NCBI GenBank assembly: GCA_963989245.1
Contig: OZ022354.1
Span: forward strand, 1,454,501-1,518,500
Length of the DNA stretch: 64,000 nt
Source of the DNA: Nansenia antarctica
Lineage: Eukaryota > Chordata > Actinopteri > Argentiniformes > Microstomatidae
Reading direction: 5' to 3'
The notes under the pieces are model-generated. The model worked only from the letters and a program-made list of their open reading frames with translations. It was not told the DNA's origin and searched no databases. The position numbers were made by a program, and so were the translations under genes. How positions within the stretch are numbered: position 1 is the stretch's first letter; each line of letters starts with the position of its first letter. This document shows positions 41,701 through 50,970 of this stretch, piece by piece.

Positions 41701-44700
41701 TTGATTCTCCCCGAGTGCAACGTAGGTGGAAGCTGCCATCATAAACGTTAACATACGTGTATGTAATTTACCGGTAACCTGAATGGATGAAATGGATGAC
41801 GAAAAGCTCATAACTTGTCAACCAGTCAACATGACATCTTCAATTGTGGATGGAGCAATCATCTATTTTAACGGTTTGACAGTCAAGGGCAAGATATGAA
41901 CATCACCATCAGCCAGCCACTACACCTATATAGCCCACAGCTGCAACTATACACATTACTAGCTATACGAATTACTGCATGCATGATTTATTTCCGTGTC
42001 ATGCCACATAGCTACACGGCCCATCTCACATACAAGACGCCTATATTACATAATAATAACAATCGAGCATGTAGGCACAATATTGTAGCGTGAACGCAGG
42101 AACATTCGTCAGCCAGACGGACTTACATATTGAGCCTTGATTGATTGATTGAAAACTTTATTAGAAGATTTGCAGAAGTAGGTACATGAAAGTACATATT
42201 ACATACAAGGTCAACTAAAAGGATAAAAACCCAAGAAAGCCACTGGCTTATTTCAATTGGGGTCCTTGATTCTCAATTCATCGTTACATGTAAGACAGAC
42301 ATCATCGGTTGGACGCAGTGCACGGCGCTCAGACCCCACGGGGGGGTCTCAAATACCCGGCGAGTTACGTGCCCTTTTAATTATTTACTATTCAGCCAAT
42401 ATGTCCAATGTTTGTCTCATTTATAGGCCTATGATTATTTGAATGAGCTGAATTTGTACTACTGTATATTTATGATGATTAATTGAGATGCATGATCAGT
42501 TGTGGAAGTTGAGTCCTAGGGGCGGATAGCTAGATGTTGGACTGTCTCCGTCAGGGGCGGCGCTAGGGGGTGGCTACTTGGGCTCAAGCCCCGGATGTTT
42601 TCTGAAAAGCCCCGAATGTTTTACTTAAAAAAATAAAAATAAAAAAATCTCGTGAGTAACGTGCAGTACCGGAGTCCAACAGAGAGGCAGCAGCTGCGCG
42701 ACATTAGCCTGCGTACTGCGTAGCCTGCCCTGCCCTGAAGAAGAAGTGATCTCATTCAGTGCCTGACTTGCAAAATTGTAAGGATGGATAGGATATCCCA
42801 AAGTTGTTTTCAACAAAACAAGCGCCAAGAACTGTTGCAGCAGCAGTATCAGCAGCTGACAACAATAACATCACCAGCAGTGATGACATAGATGATGTTT
42901 CAGGTTTGTGAATCTTATTAGAAAGGTGACTGACTCACTGACACTACTTTTCCGGTTTGCTAATGCTAGCTGGCTATCATAACATAACGTTATGTTATAA
43001 TGAAAATGAAACATAGCAAGGTACTGTTACGGTACATGGTAAGAAATCAAACAAAGGATAATACTTATACAAATAAAGTGAATAACAGGCTGATAGTCTT
43101 TGATATCTGCACTCTGGTTGACTGAGTAACAAGTGAAAAAGAATGATGTAACGTTAATGTTACAGCTAGTAAACATGGAGTAACCACATTAAGTATGCCC
43201 TTATGGTAGTATGTATGTATACAGAACATGACTCAAATCTATCCTAAGATGTAACGCTAACTAACTAAGTTTGTTTAATGTCCCAGGGGGGATTTGATTT
43301 CACAGTACTATACACAGGCCAACAATACATGTAATATATCGTCATATAACACAGGACAAGACAATCAATACAATATAAGTGGTGAGCACAGAGTCTGCCC
43401 TGATATACATACTGTAACATAACTAGCCTCAGCCCATCAATTATGTAATTCTATACAAATATAAATGATGGTGACTGACAGGGGGAGCTACGTGTGCTGA
43501 CCTCCCTCTGTGCCCAGAACCACCACAATTAGTTTGCTTCATTAAAGGGTGTGAATGTATATGTGTTCTCCAGTGCCTTTTGTCCGCTTTAAGGTGGTGG
43601 TAAGTTGAAGGTTGAAGGCAAAATTTTCCGGCGCGCTCCGCGCGCACATTATATTCTCCCTCTGGGCTAAGCCCCGGATCTCCTGCGATCCTAAATCCGC
43701 CCCTGGTCTCCGTCCTCCGAATCTATGAATGAATGAATGGTCTTTATTGTCATTGATATAGTACAGGTACCAAACAACGAAATTTGGGAGGGGGGGCTCC
43801 CCTGGTGCTAGGAAAAAAAACAAAAAAACTGCCTATGTCTGCCTGATCATCGCCCATAATAATAAAGTGGCTTTTATAATACACCTTTCTGGCTGTGTGT
43901 TTTGTGCGCTCCCTCTCCTGACATTTTACCAATACCCCTAAATCAGGGGACCCACATATTTTATCACAATATGTCCAGTTGTATCTTGTAGAAATTGTGG
44001 AAGCAAGGCAAGCAATATTGGTAGAGCCTATTGTAATCAGCCTGCCTGGTCCGACTACGTAACAATAAAGTAACAATTGAGAATGGAATGTTGTGGTGCG
44101 ACAAAATCGCATCGCACGCCATGTGCATTGGGATGAGATTTTTTATGATTTTCTCATAGACTTCAATGGTGTGAGTTGAAAATCGAATTTTGCGGTGCGA
44201 TAAAATCGCACGCCGTGTGCATTGCAATCGAATGTTGTCCGGCGACAAAAATCGCACGCTGTGTGCATTGGCCTTTAGGGTCAGCCACCTATGCATTCCT
44301 GATACTGCCTTATGTTCATTGTTTTATACTGTATGTCTGAAACCTAAATGTGCCTGTCTTTATATGCTGCTCTCTTGGCCAGGTCTCTCTTGGAAAAGAC
44401 ATTTTAAATGTCAATGAGTATTCACCTGGTTAAATAAAGGTATAATAAAAAATAAAAGTTAAAAATGAGACGTGACCCTCCTGTAACCGCCAGGTGTGCC
44501 AGCTCCTGGTGGGCGCGGGGGCGGACGTCCACAAGGGGGACAAGGACAACCAGTCGCCACTGCACATGGCCTGCAAGAACGCCAACGCCGCCGTGGTGGA
44601 CCTGCTGCTGGCGCGCGGCGCCTGCGTCCACACCATGGACTACGGGGGCGAGGCCCCCATGCACAACATCCTCAAAGTGGTGGCCTACAAGATCGCCCAC

Positions 44701-47700
44701 AAGCCCGAGAGGGTGGTCCGCTCTCTGCTCAACCACGGTGCCACCCGGGTGTGGCCTGGAGCCTTGCCTAAGGTAAGAGGAGCACAGGGGAAAGGGAATA
44801 AGGGAAATGGTAAATGGACTTCTTCTTCGGCGTATGGGTTGTTGTTTCCTCTCCACTCCACCAGGCTCGGGGCCGAGGGGCTACTTATTTACCACCCCGA
44901 AACCTGCTTGAGGGGCTCACCCGGGCTATATTTCTGGACACCCCTCCAGAAGCCACGTCATCGTCTCGTCATCTAATGCCGACTGACCATGCATCCCGTT
45001 GGGTGGGTGGTACACCGGGCAATCCAGGATGATGATGATGAAAACCTTTATTGTCCCCAATGGGGAAATTTTGTTGTCAAACAGCTTAGTTAGGGCAGAC
45101 AGAAAACATTCAATAAATAAATAGATAAAACAGTGCAGGCTCAATAAGTAAAAAGTTCCAAGTTCCAAAGTTCCAGCTCCAGGTCTCCCCCACCCTGCAG
45201 GGCCTGGTTGTAGAGTCGGAGTGCAGCTGGAACAAAGGACTGTCCAAATCTTTTTGTACTTTGACGGGGGAGAACAAATCTGTGGCTGAACTTGCTCCTC
45301 ATCCCCGCCAGCTCGCAGTACATCGGGTGGGAGGGATTGGCCAGCATGGCCGCCAGTTTTTTCCCCATCCTCTGTTCTGCCACCACCTCTAGGCTGTCCA
45401 GCCCGGTCCCCACCACAGAGCTGGCCTTCTTCACCAGTTTGTTTAGCTTCGCAGCATCCCTGGCACAGATGTTTCCACCCCAGCAGGCCACGGCGAAGAA
45501 CAGAACGCTGGCAACCACCGACTGATAAAACATTTGCAGCAGCTTGTTGCAGACGCCGAAAGACCTCAGCCTTCTCAGGAAAAACAATCTGCTCTGCCCT
45601 TTCCTGAGAAGAGCCTCGGTGTTGTCAGTCCAGTCCAGTCCAGTCCAGTCCAGGATAACATGGTCTGCGGTTTGGTCCTCTATTATTCGCACGAATGGTC
45701 CTCTCACTCGCACGACGCATTTGGGGCCAAGCCCCATCTGTACATTGATGAGCGGAAACGCCCGACGCCGGTCCGGAGACGATTGAGCCTCACCCAGGAA
45801 ATTGGAAACCTGGGGGTTGGTCCTTCGGTGTTCAGCTGCAGTATTCTGGGTTCGAGGTCAGCAGACCTCTCCCCCGGCTGCTGCCGAGCACCAGCCCGGG
45901 TGAGGGGCCCTGGTTGGCAAACTTTGTTTCGCTTCTTGCCTTTAGCAGTCATTAGCTACTTACGGGGGGCACCACGAGAAGGTGTTTGCCACGCCACATC
46001 AACATGCACGGATGCTGAATGCTCTCTATTCGCTTGGTGATTCACAGTTCGCACAAGGTTTTTCACTTTTTGTGAACTTAGAGTTCACTAGCTTCAGAGA
46101 CCCCGTAAATGGACTGACTGACAGTATATAGCGCCTTGTTCCAAAGCACTTTACAACGGCCTCTCATTCACCCGTTCACACACCATTGGCGGCAAGCTAC
46201 CATGCAAGGTGCCGGCCCCCTCATTGGGAGCAATTTGGGGTTCAGTGTCTTGCCCAAGGACACTTCAACATGTGGCCAGCCGAGGCTTGAACCGCCGATC
46301 TGCCGACCTTGCGATCATTAGACGGCAGCTCTCCCTCCTGCGCCACAACCGCCCCGAAATGATCCCAAAGATCGGTCTTTACAGTAGCATGTATTGTATA
46401 GTGACTATGTAATAATACGTACACACACAAATATGTATTCGATGGTTGTGCAGATCATGTTCTCAGTCAGAGGCATGCTCTTGTGTATTGGGTGGCCCAC
46501 CGCTGTACATAATATGGAAAACATGGTGATGCGCTTCAGTAAGCGATCGGGGAGACAGTTCAGTCCTCAAAAGTGTTGCTTATGGCCAAATTATAGGGAA
46601 ATACAATGCCCTGCATAAGTAATGGGACAGTGAAGCATTTTTTGTCTTCTTTTGCCTTGACACTCCAAACGTTTGGATTTGAAATCAATGGTTTCATCAT
46701 TCAGAAACTGTTTTTATGCATAATCATTTTCAGGGTACCTAAAAGTGATAGGGCAATTGGCTTGACTGGTGTGTCTGGCTCGTTGGATGCAATCTGACAC
46801 ATCAATTGTGCAGTCATGAGAGAGCTCTCCAAATTCTAGGCATTGTGTTTTCCTGTGGAGTCTCAGTCTGCTAGTGGTGTCTGTGAACATGAAGACCAAA
46901 GAGACATCAATGAAAGTCAGGGAAGCCATTATGAGGCCTGAAATATTGGGGGGGAAAATCTACTAAAACAGTCTGGAACATAATTCAGTCTGGAACATAA
47001 TTCAGTCTGAAACATCATTCAGTCTGGAACATCATTCAGTCTGGAACATCATTCAGTCTGGAACATCATTCAGTCTGGAACATCATTCAGTCTGGAACAT
47101 CATTCCAAGGAAAGAAAAACTGCCTGGTCGGCCAAGACCGAAGAATGCTCACCATGATTAAGAAAACCCCCAAAGGCACTGTCCCACCTCCAAGAGGTGC
47201 CAATGTATCTACTGACACTACATGTATCTACTGACACTACATGTATCTACTGACACTACATGTATCTACTGACACTACATGTATCTACTGACACTACATG
47301 TATCTACTGACACTACATGTATCTACTGACACTACATGTATCTACTGACACTACATGTATCTACTGACACTACATGTATCTACTGACACTACCACAGAAG
47401 AATGTATCTACTGACACTACCACAGAAGAATGTATCTACTGACACTACCACAGAAGAATGTATCTACTGACACTACCACAGAAGAATGTATCTACTGACA
47501 CTACCACAGAAGAATGTATCTACTGACACTACCACAGAAGAATGTATCTACTGACACTACCACAGAAGAATGTATCTACTGACACTACCACAGAAGAATG
47601 TATCTACTGACACTACCGTCCACAGAAGACTTCACCAGCACAACTGCAGAGGCTACACTGCAAGGTGCAAACCACTAGTTAGACACAGAAACAGGATGGC

Positions 47701-50025
47701 CAGGCGATGGTTTGCTCCCTAAAAGAGCCGACAGAATCCTGGGAAAAGGTCTCATGGTGAGATGAGACAAAGATGAATATAAGAGTGATGGCAAGAGTAA
47801 AGTGCGGAGAAAAAAAAGGAACTGCCCAATATCTGGGCTTGGGCATGTAGAGTATGTCTTCCACTGGATCTGGCTCACTTCTGTCTTCAACTTCCAGCCC
47901 AAGTACCAGCATTGCATCCAAACTCATTGGATGGTGCTTCATTATACAGCAGGACAATGACCCAAAACATACTGCCATAGCAACTAGGGAGTTTTTCAAG
48001 GCCAAAACGTGGAAAGATGTTGACTGGCCAAGTCAGTCTACAGATCTTATTGAACATGCATTTCATTTGCTGAAGAGGAAACCTTAAGGCATCCTCAAAC
48101 ATCCTCAAAATAAAGTTATCTGTTGGAATCAATGGGTCGCAGATTTCAGGCAGTTATTGCATGCAAAGTATTGTTGACCAAATACTAAACATGAGTGCTT
48201 AATTTGGACATTTGATAAATCTGTCCCATCACTTTTGTTGGCCAAAAATAATATGTCTAAAAAGTATTTTCTAAACGGTTAAACCAATATGTACACAAAT
48301 GCAATCAAAGAGAAGCTGATCATCTCTGCTTTAACCTCATGGGAATTGTTTGATTTAAAATCCAAAGTTGTGTTAGTGGAGAGCAAAAAACACTTCACTG
48401 TGCCATTACTTACGTTGGGCACTGTAGTTGCATTAGATTAGAAAGATGCATCTTTCTCTCTGTTCAGATGAGTATGAGACGAGGTGTGTAAACAAGTGTT
48501 GCAGATCCTCAGCTGTGCTGCTAAAACCCCAAACCCTCTTATAGTTTTTGTGTAAAACTACATTTCTTAAGGGTAGTCGCTTAGCTAAACTGTCTCTGTT
48601 TCTTTTACCCTGAATACTCTAGTCACCTATAGTTTGCATTATTTTATATTCTCAGCTAATGATAGAAATGCAAGACGTCGAACAGGCAAGAAGGAAGAAA
48701 GAAAAGATGTCCCAGTATTTCACTCAGATCTTCTCTTTCTTCAACACAACATGAAATCAGTTCCACTCACTGCGGGAAACGGAAATGACTACTATTCACT
48801 GAACCCACGTGCTTGAGACAAAACGCCTGACTTCTAATTAGGCGAGTGTTAATAGGAGATTAATTAGCACTAATTGCATAATTTCCAATTAAACCCCCAG
48901 AGGGTAGACCAATCTGTTCATTTCACCAAGTGTTTAATTACTTGATTTCTTATATTCTGTGGACTCCTATCCTTCCAACTTCAACATAAAGTGAGGAGGT
49001 CAGGTTACTTGGTTGCTTTTACAATGTATATGCTGCAGAATGACAATAGTTCAATGGAAAATGTCTATTCAAATGTATGTGCATACTGTATTAGACTTAC
49101 ATTGTGTGTGTGCTCACCATTTGGAGTACTTTACTAGGTGCTTTGTTTTGATGCCTTTTCTTTAGTAAGCACTATAACTCGTGAATTATTAATTAATTAA
49201 TTTATTCATTAATTTTGTATTGTTATTATCAGTATTATTATTAGACACATTAGTATTATCAATATTAGTATCTTATTTGTGTTATTATTGTTATGTTTGA
49301 TCATTTTTTGCATTATTATTAATTTTGTTAATTTTATAATGTTTTACCATCATTATTATCTCTGGAGTTGTATTATAATAATAATAATAATTATTATTAT
49401 TATTATTATTATTTATTATCATTATTATTATTTGTTATTATTATGTTGAGTCACATATTATAGCGCTCAGCCATGTATAATTATTCCACACATCCATAAT
49501 ATTTTATCTGTGATTTATTTCAGGTTCTGAAGCACTGTTGTGGCTCCCCACGCACCATTGAGGTTCTCCTAAACGTCTACGACCGCATCAGAATCACTGA
49601 TGCCTGGGTGGAGGCTGTCGCCCCGGAGGTCTTTAAGGTGAGTTCTTAAAAATACAATGACTTGAGAATTCTCTTTTAATTTGATTGTTTTTGTTATTAT
49701 GCTTAATGAAAGTGAGACAGTCACTTTTACAACCACCTGCAACACTAAACTGTAGGGCTGCTTATCATCGCCATAGCAGCCAGTGGTTTACAGTCTAACG
49801 TGTCTGTGCTCTAACAGTTTGGCTTGTTTCCCTCCCCAGGAGCACCAGGAGTTCTACGAGTCTGTGTTCTCCCTGACCCAGACCCCGCGCACCCTGCAGC
49901 ACCTCGCCCGCTGGAGGCTCCGCTCCTTCCTGGAGGGCCGCCTTCACAAGGTGGTACCCGACCTGAACCTACCCACCTTCCTCAAGAACTACCTGCTCCT
50001 GCAGTTCAGAGACTACGTCCACTGA
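26405..50025 (+). CDS. asb10: asb10, ankyrin repeat and SOCS box protein (six coding exons)
   Basis: Exons 26405-26729, 29727-29994, 31489-31714, 44494-44772, 49524-49637 and 49840-50025, all with GT/AG borders and matching phases, give 465 residues, close to human ASB10 (467). About seven ankyrin repeats (TPLH-type motifs, residues about 115-345) are followed by a C-terminal SOCS box (about 420-462) with a BC-box TLQHLARWRL and the LP region VVPDLNLP. ASB proteins bind Elongin B/C and Cullin 5 and present substrates for ubiquitination; ASB10 substrates are not established. The gene lies 3.5 kb upstream of gbx1 on the same strand. The ASB18-GBX2 pair is paralogous, but the neighbour is gbx1, which assigns this gene as asb10. 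A second first exon at about 28353-28713 can replace exon 1. Intron 3 (12.8 kb) is full of transposons and starts with an array of duplicated splice donors. Confidence 0.92.
26730..28352 (+). other. asb10 intron between alternative first exons
   Basis: AT-rich, no gene. An AT microsatellite lies at 27155-27190. At about 27745-27965 there is a stretch with repeated, partly inverted GGTTC...GAACC motifs (GTTCCACATAGAACC at 27911), typical of a fish dispersed repeat. Confidence 0.5.
28353..28713 (+). CDS. asb10: asb10 exon 1b (alternative 5' coding exon)
   Basis: The reading frame contains ILQFWNSLIVGD, AIYDTSDIEEWKNFRFNYRGL and ends CTGA|GTAGGT (phase 1). Joined to exon 2 it reads RGLRLWSLTYEQQL, closely matching human ASB10 around RALRLWSLTYEEEL, so this is the counterpart of the main human first exon. 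The first ATG is 28482, which would give a 434-residue protein. A good acceptor (ATTTTCCCACAG) at 28341-28352 with an open frame after it means an upstream exon could instead be spliced in. The frame upstream is closed by TAA at 28329. Confidence 0.85.
28714..29180 (+). other. asb10 intron 1, non-coding
   Basis: AT-rich, with loosely repeated TACATA/CATATTGATAT motifs at about 28975-29105. No gene. Confidence 0.45.
29181..29540 (-). mobile_element. tRNA-derived SINE, antisense
   Basis: Read on the minus strand it starts with a tRNA-like head (GGTGTAGCGGTCTAAGCACT), has a GC-rich body and ends GGATACCAAATTGGGTG followed by A-rich sequence, a layout common in fish SINEs. Family not named. Confidence 0.6.
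29550..29640 (+). mobile_element. LINE 3' tail remnant (Rex1-like)
   Basis: CTTGTCTTTGTACTCTGTC followed by GACAATAACGTTGAATCTAA resembles the 3' tail of Rex1-like elements. Very short, non-coding. Confidence 0.45.
29642..29726 (+). repeat. C-rich (CCGTC)n tract forming the exon 2 acceptor
   Basis: A run of CCGTCCCGTCC and poly-C stretches directly precedes ACCCTGTAG|GACTCTGG. The simple repeat therefore serves as the polypyrimidine tract of asb10 exon 2. Confidence 0.85.
29727..29994 (+). CDS. asb10: asb10 exon 2 (ankyrin repeats)
   Basis: From G|GA CTC TGG to CTG GA|gtgagt. Encodes LWSLTYEQQLTTPLH and the first ankyrin repeats (TTPLHITAGRG, AALHEACESS, LMPLHMCTS). Confidence 0.93.
30044..30302 (+). 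mobile_element. tRNA-derived SINE with L2-like tail, copy 1
   Basis: The head contains an A-box TGGCGCAGGAG and a weak B-box (GGGTCGAGCCC). The middle has TGTCGAAGTGTCCTTGGGCA and the tail GCGCTATATAAGTGCAGTCC. A second, antisense copy lies at 46106-46356. Confidence 0.75.
30303..31488 (+). other. asb10 intron 2, non-coding
   Basis: Contains a 34-bp tandem duplication (about 30833-30900, CTCCTCTGCACTGTGTAGAC repeated). Otherwise AT-rich, with no gene; the final part carries the exon 3 acceptor GGGTCTACAG. Confidence 0.5.
31489..31714 (+). CDS. asb10: asb10 exon 3 (ankyrin repeats)
   Basis: Acceptor GTCTACAG|ATGTGCC; the split codon restores LECAKYLLKFGAA, as in human ASB10 (LECAELLLRFGA). 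Encodes DTPLHVAARHG and HTPLNAACSQ and ends DLDRYHQ at CAG|GTAAGA. The last 25 bases of the exon are the founder unit of the donor array that follows. Confidence 0.93.
31715..32244 (+). repeat. Tandem array of 27 consensus splice donors (19/25-bp units)
   Basis: Units of GTAAGACCTAGACCACCAG (19 bp), or a 25-bp form with CCGCTACCACCAG, repeat directly from the exon 3 border. Each unit junction is CAG|GTAAGA, so there are 27 identical donor sites between 31715 and 32239. An in-frame TAG at 31748-31750 means donors from the third onward give a premature stop, and the second shifts the frame by 25 nt. Only the first donor yields full-length asb10. Confidence 0.97.
32246..32420 (+). repeat. 31-bp array of piggyBac-like terminus (TTAA spacing)
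   Basis: TTAACACTAGAACAGCC recurs at 32246, 32277, 32308, 32339, 32370 and 32401, exactly 31 bp apart, separated by ATGGGTGGGGTCAT. TTAA plus CACTAGAAC resembles a piggyBac target site and inverted terminal repeat. Confidence 0.8.
32421..32857 (+). other. Possible piggyBac-like interior, non-coding
   Basis: Follows the last TTAACACTAGAACAGCC. No transposase and no matching right terminus were recognised. Confidence 0.35.
33545..33885 (-). mobile_element. RTE-like LINE C-terminal fragment, antisense
   Basis: Antisense translation gives motifs such as WIGHTLRK, NNITRQALDYNPQGKRK and GRPKNTWRR, typical of the C-terminal end of RTE-like LINE polyproteins. It is nested inside the hAT element and lacks the catalytic domains. 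Confidence 0.65.
34003..34103 (+). mobile_element. Small TIR element, GGTTGCCAGA family, copy 1
   Basis: CGGTTGCCAGACGG at the left and TTTGGCAACACTG at the right, with CCAGTGTGACCAAAAGTAGCCC inside (the last 19 bases shared almost exactly with the copy at 37673-37886). Confidence 0.5.
34417..34705 (+). repeat. Direct duplication of about 112 bp
   Basis: ACATTTCGGAGCTAGCATCA... with ACTGTTTAATAACAGCTTCC occurs at about 34419-34530 and again at 34590-34703, differing at a few bases. The copies are separated by about 60 bp. Confidence 0.9.
35647..35735 (+). other. tRNA-like module within the TIR element
   Basis: TGGCCTAGTGG (A-box consensus) and GGTTCAAATCCC (B-box consensus) are about 55 bp apart, the usual spacing for an internal pol III promoter. 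Acceptor-stem pairing is not evident. Confidence 0.5.
35906..35980 (-). other. tRNA-Ser-like module, uninterrupted
   Basis: On the minus strand: TGGCGTAGTGGTTAAGGC, an anticodon-arm-like hairpin with loop CTCGAGT, then GGGTTCGAGAC. It corresponds to the LINE target at 1715-1723. Confidence 0.5.
36901..37672 (+). other. Non-coding interior of the large hAT element
   Basis: No gene seen. A direct repeat of GACATATCCCGTTTTT occurs at 37148-37178. Confidence 0.4.
37673..37886 (+). mobile_element. Small TIR element, GGTTGCCAGA family, copy 2
   Basis: CAGGGTTGCCAGATGGG at the left and CCACCTGGCAACCTTG at the right. The interior has a 19-C run and CAAAAGTAGCCCC, as in the copy at 34003. Confidence 0.55.
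37887..38324 (+). other. Non-coding interior of the large hAT element
   Basis: No gene or repeat boundary recognised. Confidence 0.4.
38325..38912 (+). mobile_element. hAT-type non-autonomous element, second copy
   Basis: CAGGGCTCTCAAGTT and AACTTG-type right end GACTTGTGAGCCCTG. Subterminal sequence is shared with the element at 32866-34372 (GTGAGATTTTGGCGG; GGTTGAAATGCGTG). No clean 8-bp duplication was found. Confidence 0.65.
39241..40846 (-). mobile_element. L2-type LINE, 5'-truncated, antisense
   Basis: The 3' end (minus strand) is a short (TTAACA)n-type microsatellite following AATAAAATTAACATT, as in L2 elements. The 5' end is lost within the reverse transcriptase. About 1.6 kb. Confidence 0.8.
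39474..40796 (-). pseudogene. L2-type reverse transcriptase remnant
   Basis: Minus-strand frame 40796-39993 has RT blocks NYRPISKLPV, GFRPGHSTESAL, LDLSAAFDTIDH, GVPQGSILGP and the catalytic YADD. A TGA at 39990-39992 interrupts it, and the frame then continues from 39989 with LRRVVLMLISSRLDYCNSLY and HWLPVKKRVKFKI to a broken C-terminus at about 39474. The N-terminal endonuclease is missing. In asb10 intron 3, antisense to the gene. Confidence 0.85.
41025..41147 (+). mobile_element. 123-bp hairpin MITE
   Basis: GTGCAGCCAAAAAGGCTATC...AAATCTTTGAG at the left pairs with CTCAAAGATC...GTTTTTGGCTGCAC at the right (about 33-bp arms, few mismatches) around an AT-rich centre. Confidence 0.7.
41149..41242 (+). 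mobile_element. Small TIR element, GGTTGCCAGA family, copy 3
   Basis: Perfect 12-bp inverted ends GGGTTGCCAGAT and ATCTGGCAACCC around an 70-bp interior; directly abuts the hairpin MITE. Confidence 0.65.
41243..42135 (+). other. Intron 3 DNA with a tRNA-like TIR repeat
   Basis: At about 41414-41566 the ends TGTAGCGAACGGG and CAGGTTCGTTACA are inverse. Inside, the minus strand has a strong B-box-like GGGGTTCGACCCC, so this is another tRNA-like sequence in a TIR context. The rest shows no gene. Confidence 0.4.
42136..42262 (-). mobile_element. LINE 3' tail, antisense
   Basis: GATTGATTGATTGAAAACTT followed by TATTAGAAGATTTGCAGAAG; on the minus strand this ends in AAAGTTTTCAATCAATCAATC-type microsatellite, common in fish LINE tails. 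Confidence 0.5.
42552..43705 (+). mobile_element. hAT-type non-autonomous transposon
   Basis: Ends CAGGGGCGGCGCTAGG and CCTAAATCCGCCCCTG, flanked by the identical 8-bp duplication GTCTCCGT (42544-42551 and 43706-43713). 1154 bp with no transposase. Confidence 0.85.
43728..43822 (-). mobile_element. Rex1-like LINE 3' tail, antisense
   Basis: GAATGAATGAATGGTCTTTA, GGTACCAAACAACGAAATTT and GGGGGGGCTCCCCTGG match the reverse of the Rex1-like 3' end at about 11200-11275. Confidence 0.7.
44095..44275 (+). repeat. Degenerate repeat of a TIR-like motif
   Basis: GCGACAAAATCGCA(T/C)...GCACGC(C/T)(G/A)TGTGCATTG occurs three times with variations, probably a fragment of a DNA transposon with subterminal repeats. 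Confidence 0.4.
44300..44458 (+). mobile_element. LINE 3' tail (L2/CR1-like)
   Basis: CTCTTGGCCAGGTCTCTCTT, AAAGACATTTTAAATGTCAA and ACCTGGTTAAATAAAGG form the typical 3' tail. It ends only about 35 bp before asb10 exon 4. Confidence 0.65.
44494..44772 (+). CDS. asb10: asb10 exon 4 (ankyrin repeats)
   Basis: Acceptor CCGCCAG|GTGTGCC, donor CTAAG|GTAAGA, 93 codons in phase 0. Encodes VCQLLVGAGADVHKGD, SPLHMACKNANAAVVDLLL and RSLLNHGATRVWPGALPK, matching the equivalent human ASB10 exon closely. Confidence 0.95.
45028..45651 (-). mobile_element. Rex1-like LINE, 5'-truncated, antisense
   Basis: The minus-strand frame shows TDNTEALLRKGQSRLFFLRR, VVASVLFFAVACWGGN and SFVPAALRLYN, the C-terminal part of a Rex1-like reverse transcriptase distinct from that at 8722. 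The 3' end is a (GATGAT) microsatellite after CCTTTATTGTCCCC in reverse. Its 5' end runs into a CAGTC-type repeat (about 45623-45651). Confidence 0.75.
45652..46105 (+). other. Non-coding stretch of intron 4
   Basis: Moderately GC-rich sequence; no gene or repeat family recognised. Confidence 0.4.
46106..46356 (-). mobile_element. tRNA-derived SINE with L2-like tail, copy 2
   Basis: In reverse it matches the SINE at 30044-30302 (TGTCTTGCCCAAGGACACTT; TTGCGATCATTAGACGGCAG). Confidence 0.75.
46969..47105 (+). repeat. 17-bp minisatellite, 8 units
   Basis: Unit CAGTCTGGAACATCATT inside the Tc1/mariner element. Confidence 0.95.
47206..47625 (+). repeat. 19-bp and 28-bp minisatellite
   Basis: First ATGTATCTACTGACACTAC in tandem (about 9-10 units), then the same unit extended by CACAGAAGA to 28 bp (about 8 units), inside the Tc1/mariner element. 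Confidence 0.95.
47920..48086 (+). pseudogene. Tc1/mariner transposase C-terminal remnant
   Basis: The frame contains DNDPKHTA, the catalytic-domain motif around the second Asp, then FFKAKTWKDVDWPSQSTDL and a decayed EHAFHLLKRK ending. The N-terminal DNA-binding domain and first Asp are not readable, so it cannot be active. Confidence 0.8.
48425..49523 (+). other. asb10 intron 4, 3' part
   Basis: AT-rich, with a TTA/ATA microsatellite (49375-49445). No gene. Confidence 0.5.
49524..49637 (+). CDS. asb10: asb10 exon 5
   Basis: Acceptor TTTATTTCAG|GTTCTG, donor TTTAAG|GTGAGT, 38 codons in phase 0. Encodes SPRTIEVLLNVYDRIRI and AVAPEVFK, linking ankyrin repeats and SOCS box. Confidence 0.95.
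49840..50025 (+). CDS. asb10: asb10 exon 6 (SOCS box and stop)
   Basis: Acceptor CCTCCCCAG|GAGCAC. Encodes EHQEFYESVFSLTQ and the SOCS box (PRTLQHLARWRLRSFL, VVPDLNLP, YLLLQ), stop TGA 50023-50025. Confidence 0.96.
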   Translation, partial: EHQEFYESVFSLTQTPRTLQHLARWRLRSFLEGRLHKVVPDLNLPTFLKNYLLLQFRDYVH

Positions 50026-50918
<893 letters not shown>

Positions 50919-50956
50919 GTTAATGTTCCTCACTTCATGTTAATGTTTATGACGTG

Positions 50957-50970
50957 AATAAATAAATAAA
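50957..50970 (+). terminator. Candidate asb10 polyadenylation signal
   Basis: Overlapping AATAAA motifs (AATAAATAAATAAA) 930 bp after the stop. Confidence 0.35.

Larger units (their letters stand above)
46604..48424 (+). mobile_element. Tc1/mariner element expanded by internal minisatellites
   Basis: The ends CAATGCCCTGCATAAGTAAT and ATTACTTACGTTGGGCACTG are near-inverse, with TA on each side (46602-46603 and 48425-48426). It contains a degraded transposase and two internal arrays (46969-47105 and 47206-47625). It lies in asb10 intron 4. Confidence 0.8.

Noticed and set aside
26405..50025. Assignment as asb18 beside gbx2
   Set aside because: The adjacent homeobox protein has GBX1-specific N-terminal sequence and KRIKAGNV after the homeodomain, so the ASB10-GBX1 pair fits.
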